Shown piece by piece: positions 45,428-54,890 of a DNA stretch of 64,000 nucleotides (position 1 is the stretch's first letter; every line of letters starts with the position of its first letter). Under the pieces are notes generated by a model, which was not told where the DNA came from, searched no databases, and saw only the letters and a program-made list of their open reading frames with translations. The translations under genes were made by a program, and so were the position numbers. The DNA is from Diplonema japonicum (lineage: Eukaryota; Euglenozoa; Diplonemea; Diplonemida; Diplonemidae), in the NCBI GenBank assembly GCA_964019335.1, contig OZ025686.1, positions 310,001 to 374,000 of the forward strand, in the 5' to 3' direction.

Positions 45428-46456
45428 TCACCTAGAAGGGTATTCCAACAAGGCTTCGGAGAGAACTGGGTAAGAAGCAACGCCGGCTAGTAAATCGGAA
45501 AGGGGTGCGCGTCCTATACTGTCGAAGGACAGCGAAGACGCAACAGTGTGCAGGAGGGTAGAGACTTCTTGGTGGTGACGTCTATCACCTGTGTCGGGGG
45601 TGTTGGCTATACACTTTCGGTAGCTTGAAAGGAGTGTCTGCACCTCAAATTTAGTCACATAGCGCGGCAGGCCCGAAGAGTCAGATAGGAAGGAAAAATA
45701 ATAATACAAAGCTTGGCTTGGCGGTGCGGCATTGCTAAGTATAGCAACGCCCGATGACAACTCCCTCATTGAGATCTCACCGTTGCAGTCCCTGTCGAAA
45801 AGGATGAAGAGGCGATCGACAGTATTCTCATCGTAGCCTTTTTTCACGCAAGTTTTGACGAAATTCGTGAAATTCTGTCGGTTTAACCTATCTTGTTCAT
45901 TAATCCACTTTGAAGCTTGAGCGAGGAGATCTTCTCTGGACTTTGCTTGCAGAGCTCTCACCAAGGCTGTGTCTTTGAGTAGCATCAATTGGAAAACTGT
46001 TACAGCGAGCTGGGGGGATACTGGTGGACCTGGTTTTCCCTTTATGTTGGGGTGATCCAACAGTGCGAAGGCAAGATGGTTTTCAAAACTGTTTAGGTGA
46101 TCAGCGACCCAAACATTTTTCTTTCCTACCGACCCGCCTTCAGGGCAATATATATCAGGAAGGGCCATTTTTGTAGTGTTGGTGGAACATGGATAGTGGC
46201 CGCCCCAAACTGATGTATCGATAGATCCCCGTTTCATCCTGATGCTATCTGTATCTACCTTTCGCATTCTTTTTTTCAGATATCTGTCCTTTTCCTTTCT
46301 CTCAATCTTGATCGGGCCCATTAAATCACTGCCGCTGCTCCCCCTGCTGATCGTCGTTCCTCTAAACAACCGGTTTGACCCTTTTGATATTTTGCTGCTG
46401 CAGTTGCTTTTCCTATCGATTGGAGGCAGCCTGTCCGGGGGGCGAAGGCGGTCCAT
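45428..46456 (-). CDS. EF-hand calcium-binding protein
   Basis: The protein has up to 342 residues. A canonical EF-hand loop (DRDCNGEISMREL, about residue 220-232) has Asp, Asn, Glu and the final Glu ligands. A preceding helix pair (QNFTNFVKTCVKKGYDENTVDRLFILF) forms the paired, degenerate hand. The C-terminal half resembles calcineurin-B/NCS-like folds (KFEVQTLLSSYRKC). The N-terminal 95 residues are basic and disordered. A second possible start, MALPDIYCPEGG at about 46170, follows CAACACTACAAAA and an AG acceptor near 46212, so the shorter form may be real. No intron is needed. Role: calcium-dependent regulation of an unidentified target. Confidence 0.75.
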   Translation of the reverse strand: MDRLRPPDRLPPIDRKSNCSSKISKGSNRLFRGTTISRGSSGSDLMGPIKIERKEKDRYLKKRMRKVDTDSIRMKRGSIDTSVWGGHYPCSTNTTKMALPDIYCPEGGSVGKKNVWVADHLNSFENHLAFALLDHPNIKGKPGPPVSPQLAVTVFQLMLLKDTALVRALQAKSREDLLAQASKWINEQDRLNRQNFTNFVKTCVKKGYDENTVDRLFILFDRDCNGEISMRELSSGVAILSNAAPPSQALYYYFSFLSDSSGLPRYVTKFEVQTLLSSYRKCIANTPDTGDRRHHQEVSTLLHTVASSLSFDSIGRAPLSDLLAGVASYPVLSEALLEYPSR

Positions 46457-46695
46457 TTCCCCCCCCCCCCCCCCCCCTCTTTTCTCCCTTCCCCTTCACC
46501 CTTCACCCCTCTTTTTTTGTTTCTCGATTGTATATAAAAAGAGAAAAAGAAACCGCGATAAGGGAAAAAAAAGAGAAAAAAAGAGAGAGAAAAAAAACAT
46601 GTTCTTCTTCGTGTACAGCACACTACGTATCTACGAAAGCTTGATGACTTTTTTTTTTTTTTTTTTTTTGCCTTCCCCCTTTTTATAAAAGATTT

Positions 46696-47398
46696 CTAGT
46701 CCCGTTTTACAGAAGCCCTTATAGGGCAAGCCATCCAGCAGCATACAGCCATAGCACCGTGGAGCATAAGAAGCTGTTGTTGTAATTTCAGGGAAAATCT
46801 TTTTTTTTAAAAAAAGAAATACCTGAATACCGGACACCCCAGCGGCCTGCGCAGCTGATAAAATAGAAGGCAGACAACACCTGAAGAGGATGAAGAGAGA
46901 AGGTATGACAGGGAATCTTTCCTTGGAGGAAACCCATGACAGGGCGAACCCTGCAAAGGCGAGCTCTATCAGGAGGTTGAGGTTGATGGAAAAGGCAGCT
47001 ACCAAGGGAGCTGAGGTGAACTGAGGGGCAGAGGCTTTGGAGATGGCAAGCATTTTTGTGACAGCATCACCCATGGCCCAGCAGAGGCCGACTACCTCGA
47101 CTTGAGTGGATGGAGCGAGTTCTTTAAGTTTTTTTTGGTCGAATAGTATGTTCAGCGCCACTAAGTCCACTATGCGTGCTGTACAAAAGCTGGCCTCGTG
47201 GGCCCAACCCACTTCCCCTTCCTGCGTCTCTGGTACAAACGTCGCTATCAGTATCATCTGCAACAACTGTGAGACAAAGAACAACGAGGCACACAGCCCA
47301 GCGGTCTCAACCAGCACCGCCTCCAGCCGCCCCTTCCACATCATGGCCAACGGGCCCAACCCAAGCACCACACAGTTAAACAAATGCAAAGCTCCCAT
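46696..47398 (-). CDS. TMEM147: TMEM147-like ER membrane protein
   Basis: Exons are 46823-47398 and 46696-46773, with a 49-nt GT-AG intron (46774-46822). The 217-residue product has about seven hydrophobic segments. MGALHLFNCVVLGLGPLAMMW matches the TMEM147 start (family TLFHFGNC). LLQMILIATFVPETQEG matches its LCKMLFLATFFPTWEG block. VDLVALNILFDQKK and GLCWAMGDAVTK are also aligned. Family members (about 224 residues) sit in the ER and belong to the back-of-Sec61 translocon complex. The second exon supplies the last hydrophobic helix. Without splicing the frame would run into a Lys-rich non-coding tail, which supports the intron. The next gene (EF-hand) is 240 nt away. Confidence 0.8.
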
Positions 47399-47559
47399 TT
47401 TATTCCCTCTTTTTTTTTTGTCCCCCTCCCCCTCTCCTTTATATGGTGACATTTTTTTAAAAACAAAGGGGGGGGGAAGAAGAAAAAAAACATAAGACAT
47501 GTTCGTGCCCCTGCAATTATGAGAGATTTTTTTTTTTTTTTTTTTTAATATATCACGTA

Positions 47560-49326
47560 TCAGGAGTCCAGCTTCCTCAAGAAATTCTCGAGTTTCAAGT
47601 GCCGTTCGCTGTGGCCTTCGTAGAGCTTCACCCATCTGTTCGGGAGGGTTGTGAGGGTGTGCTCGGTCGCCTGGCGGGTGGTCTCAAGCTGCTCGACAAG
47701 ATGAGCGATCTTGGTGGTCTGCAAGTGAAGCAGTTGGTGTAAAATGAGCTTCAGATTCGCAAGTTCACGCTGCGCCAGCAGCGCGGCCTTAGCTTGAAGA
47801 ACTCCGAGAGCCGTGGAAGCCGCAGCATCAATAGTCATTGTGTCGGGTATGGGAAGCCCCGGAAGTGAGGAATCGTCAATAAAATCAGCAATTCTAGTTG
47901 AAATAGACTCCACTGCAAGGGGTGGATCGGCCAGCGGTGGTTCTTGAACGGTACCGGCGACCAACGACATTTCGGTAAACTTCAAAAGACAATCCCTCGC
48001 TGTCTTAGATGGGATATAATTCGCCGCCAGCTCCGGGAGATCCTTCACAACCCCTCCCACCTCCGTACACGTTTCCATGGCTCTGACAAGATTCGCCTCC
48101 TCGTCAGGGTCCCAGTTAACAGGGTCCGCCTCGAAAATACCCGGAAGCGCCGCAACAGAATGTGAAGGAAGAACCTCTTTAACATGTCCCAATGGGGATA
48201 CCCCGTAGTTTATAAGCCCCCATTTTGACACGAATTTATGAATTACAAGCAAGCTTGAATCATCGCCAGAGATGCTCCTTCGCATCAACATAAATGACAG
48301 GAATCTACTAGGGTCTGCTCGGTATGATTTTACAAGCCAGTCGCGGGTTTCAATGTAGAAGGTATCCAAGGGGACAGTGAGGTCGTCGTCACCCCGTTCC
48401 ATCTTGTGAAGTACGTTCGGCCGGTACCAGGTGGCCGCGAGAGGTACGACTGCGACGCGACGTTTCTTCACGATTTGGTTTTGAATCTTTTTCAGAACTC
48501 TTTTTTTGGAACGGGTTGCGTCTTCCACGGTCCACGTACCCTCTACTATCTGCCGGACCGGTTCATCACACACAAAGTCCATAGGGTACATGAACTCGCC
48601 ATGTTCCTTTGATGCCGTCAGATAACTAGCGTGCACCTCAACGGGGCACATCGACCCCTGAACGATCTTCGGTTTGAACACGAAATCTGCTGGTTTCACG
48701 AATTTATCAAAACTCGGAGGGCTGTATTCACGATGTAAACGAAGTCCTGTCCGTATTTCACAGAAGCTGGAAGGTATAACCCGAACCCGTTTTGAAGGTT
48801 TCATGAACGATGTTTGCGAAGTCTTTTGAACACTTACAGCGGCGGTGCCCTTCACATCCACAACGGTGCCGCCAAGCTGCGACACGATTTCGCAGCACAC
48901 CGCATAGTTGCTACACGCCGGGTGGATGTAAAACTTCTTTTTCGGGTAATCAGGCGTTGTGCAACCATTATGTACAGCCTTGAGGAGATCCTCGTGGTTT
49001 CCAAAGCCTACACGGACGAAGGGCGATCCGTGTCGAAGCTTCATAAACTGCATGGCGCATACTACAGCAATGCCGTAGCCAGGGAGGCCTTGCGATGGGG
49101 TGTCTCCTGCTTCTAGTTCCGTCACGTACCATGGAAGGCCCCCTTTCGCAGCCTCGTTAATCGTGATAAGCGCCACAAGGTTCTCTGCGAGATCCTCCCA
49201 TGTTGTTAGAACTCTGGTCACCTCGTTTGCGATTCCTTTGTTCAGGATCGCCTGCCTGCACGTTTCAAGCTTTTCCTTGAACGGGGAAAGGTCCTCCACC
49301 GTTGGGATGAATCGCTTCCCGTTCAT
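47560..49326 (-). CDS. SWI3/SMARCC-like chromatin-remodelling subunit (SWIRM + SANT)
   Basis: The protein has 588 residues. A SWIRM domain (VPLDTFYIETRDWLVKSYRA to LINYGVSP, about residues 318-375) is followed by a SANT-like domain (NWDPDEEANLVRAMETCTEVG, about 403-447). A C-terminal helical region (ALLAQRELANLKLILHQLLH...LVEQLETTRQ) suits dimerisation. The N-terminal 260 residues are conserved-looking and may correspond to the BRCT/chromo-like module of SMARCC. This order matches SWI3/RSC8/BAF155-170, scaffold subunits of SWI/SNF. The start ATG at 49326 (MNGKRFIPTVEDL) is chosen because an acceptor TTCAG lies just upstream and the frame before it is Lys homopolymer. No intron. It would act in the nucleus with a SWI2/SNF2 ATPase that is not in this window. 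Confidence 0.85.
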   Translation of the reverse strand: MNGKRFIPTVEDLSPFKEKLETCRQAILNKGIANEVTRVLTTWEDLAENLVALITINEAAKGGLPWYVTELEAGDTPSQGLPGYGIAVVCAMQFMKLRHGSPFVRVGFGNHEDLLKAVHNGCTTPDYPKKKFYIHPACSNYAVCCEIVSQLGGTVVDVKGTAAVSVQKTSQTSFMKPSKRVRVIPSSFCEIRTGLRLHREYSPPSFDKFVKPADFVFKPKIVQGSMCPVEVHASYLTASKEHGEFMYPMDFVCDEPVRQIVEGTWTVEDATRSKKRVLKKIQNQIVKKRRVAVVPLAATWYRPNVLHKMERGDDDLTVPLDTFYIETRDWLVKSYRADPSRFLSFMLMRRSISGDDSSLLVIHKFVSKWGLINYGVSPLGHVKEVLPSHSVAALPGIFEADPVNWDPDEEANLVRAMETCTEVGGVVKDLPELAANYIPSKTARDCLLKFTEMSLVAGTVQEPPLADPPLAVESISTRIADFIDDSSLPGLPIPDTMTIDAAASTALGVLQAKAALLAQRELANLKLILHQLLHLQTTKIAHLVEQLETTRQATEHTLTTLPNRWVKLYEGHSERHLKLENFLRKLDS

Positions 49327-49382
49327 TTTTTTTCTTTTTTTTTTTGTTCCCCCCCCTTCCCTGAAGTGGTGGAAAATGGGGG

Positions 49383-49731
49383 GTGAGGAAGAAACAAAAA
49401 TGGTGCAGGCGGAAGGGGGACGTCCTGGTTGCGGGGAAAGACGGAAGGTTCTTCCCAGTGCAGAACCCCATCTATAAGAGATTCTGTGCAGCGGTTCGGA
49501 TGATATCAATGGTCGACATCCCAGGTGATGGGGGCTGCTTCTATCACATGCTCAGCCACATCACCACGTGGCGTGACATAGGGCGTATCCCTGGAGAACC
49601 ATGCGGACCATCCTGCTGGGCGGCTGGAATTCGCAAGAACATTCTTGGCACCATCACATTCATAATTTCATCCAGGGCATACACGGCATATGCGAGCGAT
49701 AGCAAGAGGAGAGACAAAAAAAAAAAGGAAG

Positions 49732-49766
<35 letters not shown>

Positions 49767-49772
49767 TTCTTC
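49383..49772 (+). pseudogene. OTU-like protease fragment on the opposite strand, with A-rich tail
   Basis: The conserved part is at about 49434-49690. It reads FFPVQNPIYKRFCAAVRMIS then VDIPGDGGCFYHMLSHI, which resembles the OTU active-site block (consensus GDGNCLFRAL), with Asp-Gly-x-Cys kept. The conserved C-terminal His region is absent. The frame ends in a Lys homopolymer and an A run (about 49735-49763). It is the only recognisable coding remnant on the + strand apart from the 10.8-kb candidate. It lies within the leader of the SWI3-like gene. OTU domains occur in cellular deubiquitinases and in some retroelements. A retro-inserted 5'-truncated fragment is plausible. No intact protein is encoded. 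Confidence 0.5.
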
Positions 49773-49781
49773 TTTTTTTTT

Positions 49782-51092
49782 TTATTCCAGTTTCTGTCGT
49801 TTGCTTAGATCAGTGTCTCTTTCTCCCCCTTCTTGTTCGGGTTCCTTCCGCTTCTCGGCCCGTTTTTGCTTCTTATCGAGGATTTTGTGCCGTTTCGACC
49901 GTTTGTGGATTCTGAACTGTTCCTCGCCTGCAAGAACCTTTCCTGGACACACAGGGCATTTGAATAGTTTGAAAACACCGACATCCGTCCGTGAGGTCTT
50001 CTCACCAGAGAACACGTAAGGCAAGGCATCCGGGTGTGGGTTCTTCCCTTCAGACAGGTATCCTTCCAGAACTGTGAAGGCAACCTTCGCAGTTTGCTCT
50101 CTCCATTTCGCAGAATCGGTGGTGTCAATTCTGTAAACGAATATATTGTCTCTTGGGAGGATTCTGTTTTTGATCCACTGCTGCTGCTGCTTGGCGTACC
50201 GTCGTGTGTTTGCCTTCAGAGTTGTCAGCCCTGATGCAAGATCGCTTTTTCCAGTGAGGTAAGGGTGCAGTTCTTTGAACCCGATGGCACTGAATACCCC
50301 TTTTGTGGGAAGGGTTTCTCCGGGGATTTTATTTTTCAAACTCTCCCAAAAAGATTCAGCTTCCGCCACAATGCCACGTTCCACCATCTTGTCCACCCGG
50401 TTGTCCAAACGGTCATATAATGTATTTCTGTCGCAATCGGTGCAGAACACTATGTTTCGTGTGTTCGGGGTGAACCGTAGCCTCTCCTTGTCCTGCGCCT
50501 TGATGATATCGGAGTGGAGGACACCTTCTATTTTGCAGATTTCAAGTGATCTCCTTATACGTCGGATGTCGTTGGGGTGGTATTTCTCCGCCATTAGAAC
50601 ATCGGTTTTTGTCAGAAGCGCGTGGAGATCTGCGTCCTTGATCGTGTTTAAATCCGGTATTTTCGCGAGGATTTTGCTTTTTTCGGTGTCTGCGGGGTTG
50701 TGTTCTTCGGTCACAAGACTATCTGATAACAAAAGGGACTGCATGTAGTAGTTCGACCCTCCCACTAGAATGGGGATTTTCCCGTCGTTTTCTATTTTTT
50801 CGATCATATTGACAGCCTTTTCAGTGAAGTCTCCCACGGTGATAGGATCGTCGAGGGGGTCCAGAAATCCGAGGAAGTGGTGCGGGATGCCCTCGTCCTC
50901 CCCGTCGTTCACCTGATTCGTTGCAATGGGCAGTCCTTTGTACATCTGCATCGCGTCCACATTTAAAATCTCCACTTTCTTCCCCGTCCTTTCTTGCAAC
51001 CACTTCGCAATGCACACCCCTACCTTGGACTTCCCTGTCCCGGTGGAACCAACGATGAACACAAGTGGTGATGGGGTGCTTGGTGATGCCAT
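49782..51092 (-). CDS. TRIT1: tRNA dimethylallyltransferase (isopentenyltransferase), with zinc finger
   Basis: This is a 436-residue member of the MiaA/MOD5/TRIT1 family, which transfers dimethylallyl groups to A37 of tRNAs reading UNN codons. The P-loop is GSTGTGKS (about 15-22). LNVDAMQMYKGLPIATN carries the conserved Asp. ILVGGSNYYMQSLL and RRIRRSLEI are family motifs, and QQQQWIKNR is the conserved tRNA-binding end. A C2H2-type finger (CPVCPGKVLAGEEQFRIHKRSKRH, with the last His pair) sits near the C-terminus, as in eukaryotic TRIT1/MOD5. Mitochondrial and cytosolic forms exist in relatives, and no clear presequence is seen here. No intron. Start at the first ATG, 51092. The end is Lys/Arg/Glu rich. 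Confidence 0.93.
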   Translation of the reverse strand: MASPSTPSPLVFIVGSTGTGKSKVGVCIAKWLQERTGKKVEILNVDAMQMYKGLPIATNQVNDGEDEGIPHHFLGFLDPLDDPITVGDFTEKAVNMIEKIENDGKIPILVGGSNYYMQSLLLSDSLVTEEHNPADTEKSKILAKIPDLNTIKDADLHALLTKTDVLMAEKYHPNDIRRIRRSLEICKIEGVLHSDIIKAQDKERLRFTPNTRNIVFCTDCDRNTLYDRLDNRVDKMVERGIVAEAESFWESLKNKIPGETLPTKGVFSAIGFKELHPYLTGKSDLASGLTTLKANTRRYAKQQQQWIKNRILPRDNIFVYRIDTTDSAKWREQTAKVAFTVLEGYLSEGKNPHPDALPYVFSGEKTSRTDVGVFKLFKCPVCPGKVLAGEEQFRIHKRSKRHKILDKKQKRAEKRKEPEQEGGERDTDLSKRQKLE

Positions 51093-51723
51093 TTTTTATT
51101 ATATTTTATTCCCCCCCTTTTTTTTCGTTATTTGTCGCGTGTGAATTACAGAAAAAAAGGGGGGGGGGAAACAAAAAAATGAAATGACGGAGAAAATAAA
51201 AAAAGGAGGCGGGGGGAGGGTGAGAAAAAAAAAAGGAGGGAGCAAATGGTATCTGGCCATGTTGTTTTCTTTTAATTATTTTTGCCTTTGTCCCTTTAAA
51301 GATATGTCAAGGATCTGTTCAAAAAAATATGAGGGGCAGGGGGGGGGAGGGCTGAAACAAAGGAGAGGGTAAAGATAAAAAAGGGAGATTTACGGGGGAA
51401 TGGAAAAAAAAAGGAGCAATGAAACTTTCTTGACATTGTCGGGCGGGGGGTAATAAAAAAAAAGGAGAGGGGGGGGAAGGAAAAGAGAACAACAATTCGC
51501 TTTACCCCTTCTTATTGTCCCCCCCTCCCGCCCGTTATGCTATCGTCACGGGAAAGAAACGGGAAGGGTTTACTATTTTTTTTTTTGATCATTTTTTTTT
51601 TCTCGGCCCACTAAACTCCCGTAAAAAAAAAAAAAAAAAAACACTTTTTTTTCTTCTTTTCTCAAAGGGGGACAGCAGCACCCCGGTTTTTTTTTTTTTT
51701 TTTTTTTTTTTTCCCCTCCGAAA
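51093..51723. other. Intergenic, G/A-rich simple sequence
   Basis: Purine-rich stretches with several runs of 6-9 G and long T runs near 51683 occupy this spacer. Frames are Gly/Lys/Arg or Phe homopolymers. No gene is recognised. Confidence 0.5.
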
Positions 51724-52329
51724 TCACTCCTGGAACACACCGACCTGGCTAGGCCTCAGCACACGGGCCTTGTAGTTGTAGCCCTTCTTGACAATCGTCC
51801 CGATGGTGTTGGGTGTCTTTCCCTCAGTGGCAGGAATGTTGAAAATCGCCTCGTGGTACTGCGGGTCGAACTCATCGCCCTCGGCGACCTCTTGGATGTC
51901 AATTCCATGCTGGGCAAGGATTTTGTGGAGGGAGTGGTTAGTCATGTCGACACCTTTCTTCAAGTTGCCGACTGTGGGGTGCGCGGCCGACTCCTCCTCG
52001 GTAACAGCTGAAGAGGCCCTGTCAAGGTTGTCAGCCACATCCAAAAGGTCCTTCGCGAAATTCTTAAGGGCATATTTCTTGGCGTTGTCCACATCTCTCA
52101 TTGCGATTTTTCTTGCGTTGTCCGCCTCAGCAAGGGAGTAGGCAAGGCTCTTGCTCAGCTCCTCGATTTTGAGGTCCTTGGGGTCCTTCTCCGGCTCCTG
52201 AGTCTCCTCCGGCTTCTCCTGCTCCGGTGTCTCCGGGGCCTTTTCACAGTAAAACCTCCCCTGAACAGGAGCAAGCCCCCTCATGGTGCTCCTCACCGCG
52301 GTCCTCCTCATCACATTCAGAAACGACAT
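51724..52329 (-). CDS. MGE1: GrpE nucleotide exchange factor, mitochondrial
   Basis: This 201-residue protein would release ADP from mitochondrial Hsp70 during import and folding. A basic N-terminus (MSFLNVMRRTAVRSTMRGL, no acidic residue) looks like a mitochondrial presequence. After an acidic linker, the long helix begins (LAYSLAEADNARKIAMRDVDNAKKYALKNFAKDLLDVADNLDRA), followed by the four-helix region (GVDMTNHSLHKILAQHGI) and beta wing (FDPQYHEAIFNIPATEG, TIGTIVKKGYNYKARVLRPSQVGV). This matches GrpE signatures closely, including the KGY and VLRPSQVGV end. Length is as expected. No intron. The only ATG before the presequence is at 52329. Confidence 0.95.
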   Translation of the reverse strand: MSFLNVMRRTAVRSTMRGLAPVQGRFYCEKAPETPEQEKPEETQEPEKDPKDLKIEELSKSLAYSLAEADNARKIAMRDVDNAKKYALKNFAKDLLDVADNLDRASSAVTEEESAAHPTVGNLKKGVDMTNHSLHKILAQHGIDIQEVAEGDEFDPQYHEAIFNIPATEGKTPNTIGTIVKKGYNYKARVLRPSQVGVFQE

Positions 52330-52411
52330 TTTTTTTTTGATTAAAGAGAGTGCTACGCGGGGGGGGGGGGGGGGTTTATGCTGGATTTCTTGGGGGGGGG
52401 ATTTTTTTTTT

Positions 52412-52519
52412 TTAATTCTCCCCTTGAGACATTAAAACTACCCCGTCTCCTCTTACGTATAGCATATCGAGTTTTCGGATTATTCTATTCCCTGTCACTG
52501 GATCTTTTGTTACCTTTTG

Positions 52520-52565
<46 letters not shown>

Positions 52566-52765
52566 ACACCTCTTCTACGCCTGATAGCATTACGTTCACG
52601 TGTTCGTCAACACCTAGAAGCACACCTGTTATCTCCTTGTCTCCTCGCATTTGAAGGGTCACTTTTCCGCCAAGTGATATTCTGGGAATTTTTTTTTAAT
52701 ATCTCCCCCCCCCCCAAAAAAAAAACATACTTCAGTAGGTCCAACGGCTGTTTAACTTGTTCCAT
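52412..52765 (-). CDS. LSM3: U6 snRNA-associated Sm-like protein LSm3
   Basis: Three short exons are 52731-52765, 52570-52681 and 52412-52513. The introns are 52682-52730 (49 nt) and 52514-52569 (56 nt, nearly all A on the minus strand). Spliced, they give 82 residues: MEQVKQPLDLLKISLGGKVT, LQMRGDKEITGVLLGVDEHVNVMLSGVEE, and after VTKDPVTGN the Sm2 motif MLYVRGDGVVLM. PLDLL, the Sm1 block and VRGDGVVL are hallmarks of LSm3, a member of the LSm2-8 ring that caps U6 snRNA and of LSm1-7 in mRNA decay. For intron 2 the acceptor AAAAG (before GTAACAAAAG) was preferred. The next AG would bring TGA in frame. The protein is a little shorter than usual (about 100). Confidence 0.88.
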
Positions 52766-53725
52766 TTTATTTTCTCTTTGTGTGTGTTTTTTCTCTTTTT
52801 CTTCCCTCCTTTGTCCTGGTGGTTCGTGGGTGGTTTGGGACGAAATCAAAGAAAAAAGAGGAAACTGGTGGTGGGAGGAGAACATTTTCTTTTCATTTTT
52901 TTTTCTATTCTTTTTTTTTTTTGAAAAAAAAGAGAAACTCAACTCACAATTGGGGAGTGTTAGCAATCACACCTAGAAAAAAAGAAAAAAAAAAGAAAAA
53001 AAAGGGGGGGGGATGTATCTTGTCAACGTCCTCATTGCGGCGAGGGGGAAGGAAGGGATGAAAAGGGGGCATATCATTATATTGCGTAAAATAAAATGCA
53101 TTGGGGGAAAAGAAATGGATCACTTTCCCAGGGCCCAGGTGCATCGTTTTTTTTTTTTTTTTTTTTTTTTTCATCTTTCTTTTCCTTTTTTTTTTTCCCC
53201 CTTTCTTTTTCCGCTTCGGCGTCGAAAAAAAAAATTTTTTTAATAGGATGCCATAAAAGGCAGAAAACTCGAAGGCCCTTAGGGCGGGAGAAATGCACCA
53301 AAAAAAAAATATATATATTAGAAGATAAAATGAAGTGTATAAATGCTGGTCAGATGAAAGTTACAAACCGCAAAAAAAGTAAAAGAAAAAAAAAAAAAAA
53401 AAAAAGAAGAAGAATGTCTTCTTTCTACGTTGTTGGTGCTGTGAACGCAAACTTCAGTCTTCCTTCTTCCTCGACTCAGATTGCAAGCGTGTTGGCCACG
53501 CCCATTAGCTCATCCAGTCTCATTCACTAGCCCCCTCTTGGCGCAAAAATATTCACCAGGTACCAGTCAGTATTACCCCATAAAAAAAAGGAATTGTCTG
53601 TAGAAACAAACATGCAAAAAAAAGGGGTGAGAGGGGGGTGGGGATATCGCAAAAATAAAAAAAAAAAATAAAAAAAAAGTTGTAACTATTGAGTTCTTTT
53701 TTTTTTTTTTTTTTTTCTCCCTTGG
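52766..53725. other. Intergenic, long; no confident gene
   Basis: Many A, T and C runs occupy this stretch, including the leader of LSm3 and T runs at about 53149-53170. A short + strand frame at 53414-53530 (MSSFYVVGAVNANFSLPSSS start) has no support. No RNA gene could be recognised. Confidence 0.5.
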
Positions 53726-53872
53726 TTAAATAAGGTGAATGGATAAAACCAAACTTGGCACTGGTGTCACGTTTATTGTGAGTTGTGTGGGTTTTCTGTT
53801 GAAAGTTGTTTTCCCAATGCTGGTTAGTGCTGACTGACCCCTTTTTTGTAGCACACGTTGCCTTTGCACCAT
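53726..53872 (-). CDS. Possible 48-aa mini-protein behind a splice acceptor
   Basis: ATG at 53872 follows ATTTCAGAA, a good acceptor with an upstream T-rich stretch. The frame reads MVQRQRVLQKRGQSALTSIG and ends NVTPVPSLVLSIHLI. It is basic with a hydrophobic end. No homologue is recognised. The sequence around it (53740-53940) is of balanced composition, unlike neighbouring homopolymer DNA, so something functional (small gene or RNA) may lie here. It could also be chance or the last exon of a gene whose first exon I missed. Confidence 0.3.
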   Translation of the reverse strand: MVQRQRVLQKRGQSALTSIGKTTFNRKPTQLTINVTPVPSLVLSIHLI

Positions 53873-54511
53873 TTCTGAAATTATTTTAATAGAACATGAT
53901 GGTTATCCAGGTCTAGCCTAAAACCCCTCAGGAGAGAAGTAAAAAAAAAAAAAAAAAAACGATGTCATTGAAGGGAACTGCAGTATGTGACAGGATTGCC
54001 TAAAAAAAGGAGGAGTGTGGGTGTGGGGGGGGGGGGGGGGGGGTTGCTGACATGTATCGGTAGCGGTTTGATTGTACAGGTTACTTTTTTTCCCCCCTCT
54101 TTTTTTCCCCTTCTTTCCTTTGAAAAAAAAAAGGGAAAAAAAAAAAACTTCCCCCAAATCGCCATCGAAGGAAAACTGGTGAAACTCGGTATAATTCTTT
54201 TTTTTTTTGAATAAAGATACGACGCCCCCGCACTACGCACTTCCTCTCTCTCCCCCCCCCCCCCCCCCCCGGGGGGAGGGGGGGGGGGGGGGGGTCAGTG
54301 ATAAAAGGCTTCAAAGGCATCATTCTTACAGAGAAAAAGAAAAGTGGCGCATAAAAAAAAGAAGTCAAAATTTGAAGGGAGAGGGAAAAAAAACAATGAG
54401 GCGGGGTGTCATCGAACACAGTAGGGGACAAAAAAAAAAACTAGGGGAAGGATAATAAAAAAAATAAAATAAAATAAAAAAGCGAGAAGTTCAAAAGGTT
54501 TATAAAAAATT
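53873..54511. other. Intergenic; simple sequence
   Basis: This stretch contains the second copy of the 44-nt repeat, a G run near 54028-54043, a C18/G-rich palindromic tract near 54254-54294, and A-rich sequence before the stop of the next gene. No gene is seen. Confidence 0.5.
53962..54003. repeat. 44-nt dispersed repeat, copy 2
   Basis: It begins GATGTCATTGAAGGGAACTG after a run of A and ends GGATTGCCTAA. It is the partner of 27270-27313, with about three differences. Both copies have an A run on the same side, which suggests a shared insertion mechanism. Confidence 0.7.
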
Positions 54512-54850
54512 TCAACATTGCTGGTCAGGACTCGCTACTTGAAACGCCATCTGTGGTGCAGAAGGAGGTAGCGGCGCAGCCTCGCAGCATTCGTCATCAG
54601 CACGTGCCAGAGAGGCAGTGGCTACCGCAGGTATAGGCACACCCTGCACCGCTTCGCGTGTTGGGGGCACTCGAGTAGCTTCAACAACCTTTTAAAAAAA
54701 AATCGTGAAACAAAAAAAAAAAGACAAAAAATCACTACACACCTGAATTTCCTGAGCTTCCAGAATCTTGGCTGCGAAGTGCTGCCTGCGTTTCATGAGG
54801 TAGAAGTGCGTCCCTACCGACAAGGCAGCAAGGAAAACAGCTACACCTGA

Positions 54851-54890
<40 letters not shown>

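Noticed and set aside
53414-53530. 38-codon + strand frame (MSSFYVVGAV start)
   Set aside because: Short, on the wrong strand for the cluster, with no motif and no polyA-type tail behind it.
54254-54294. C-run/G-run palindrome as a functional hairpin
   Set aside because: Two adjacent homopolymers of C and G form an apparent palindrome by composition. Similar C and G runs occur in many spacers here, and there is no other structure.
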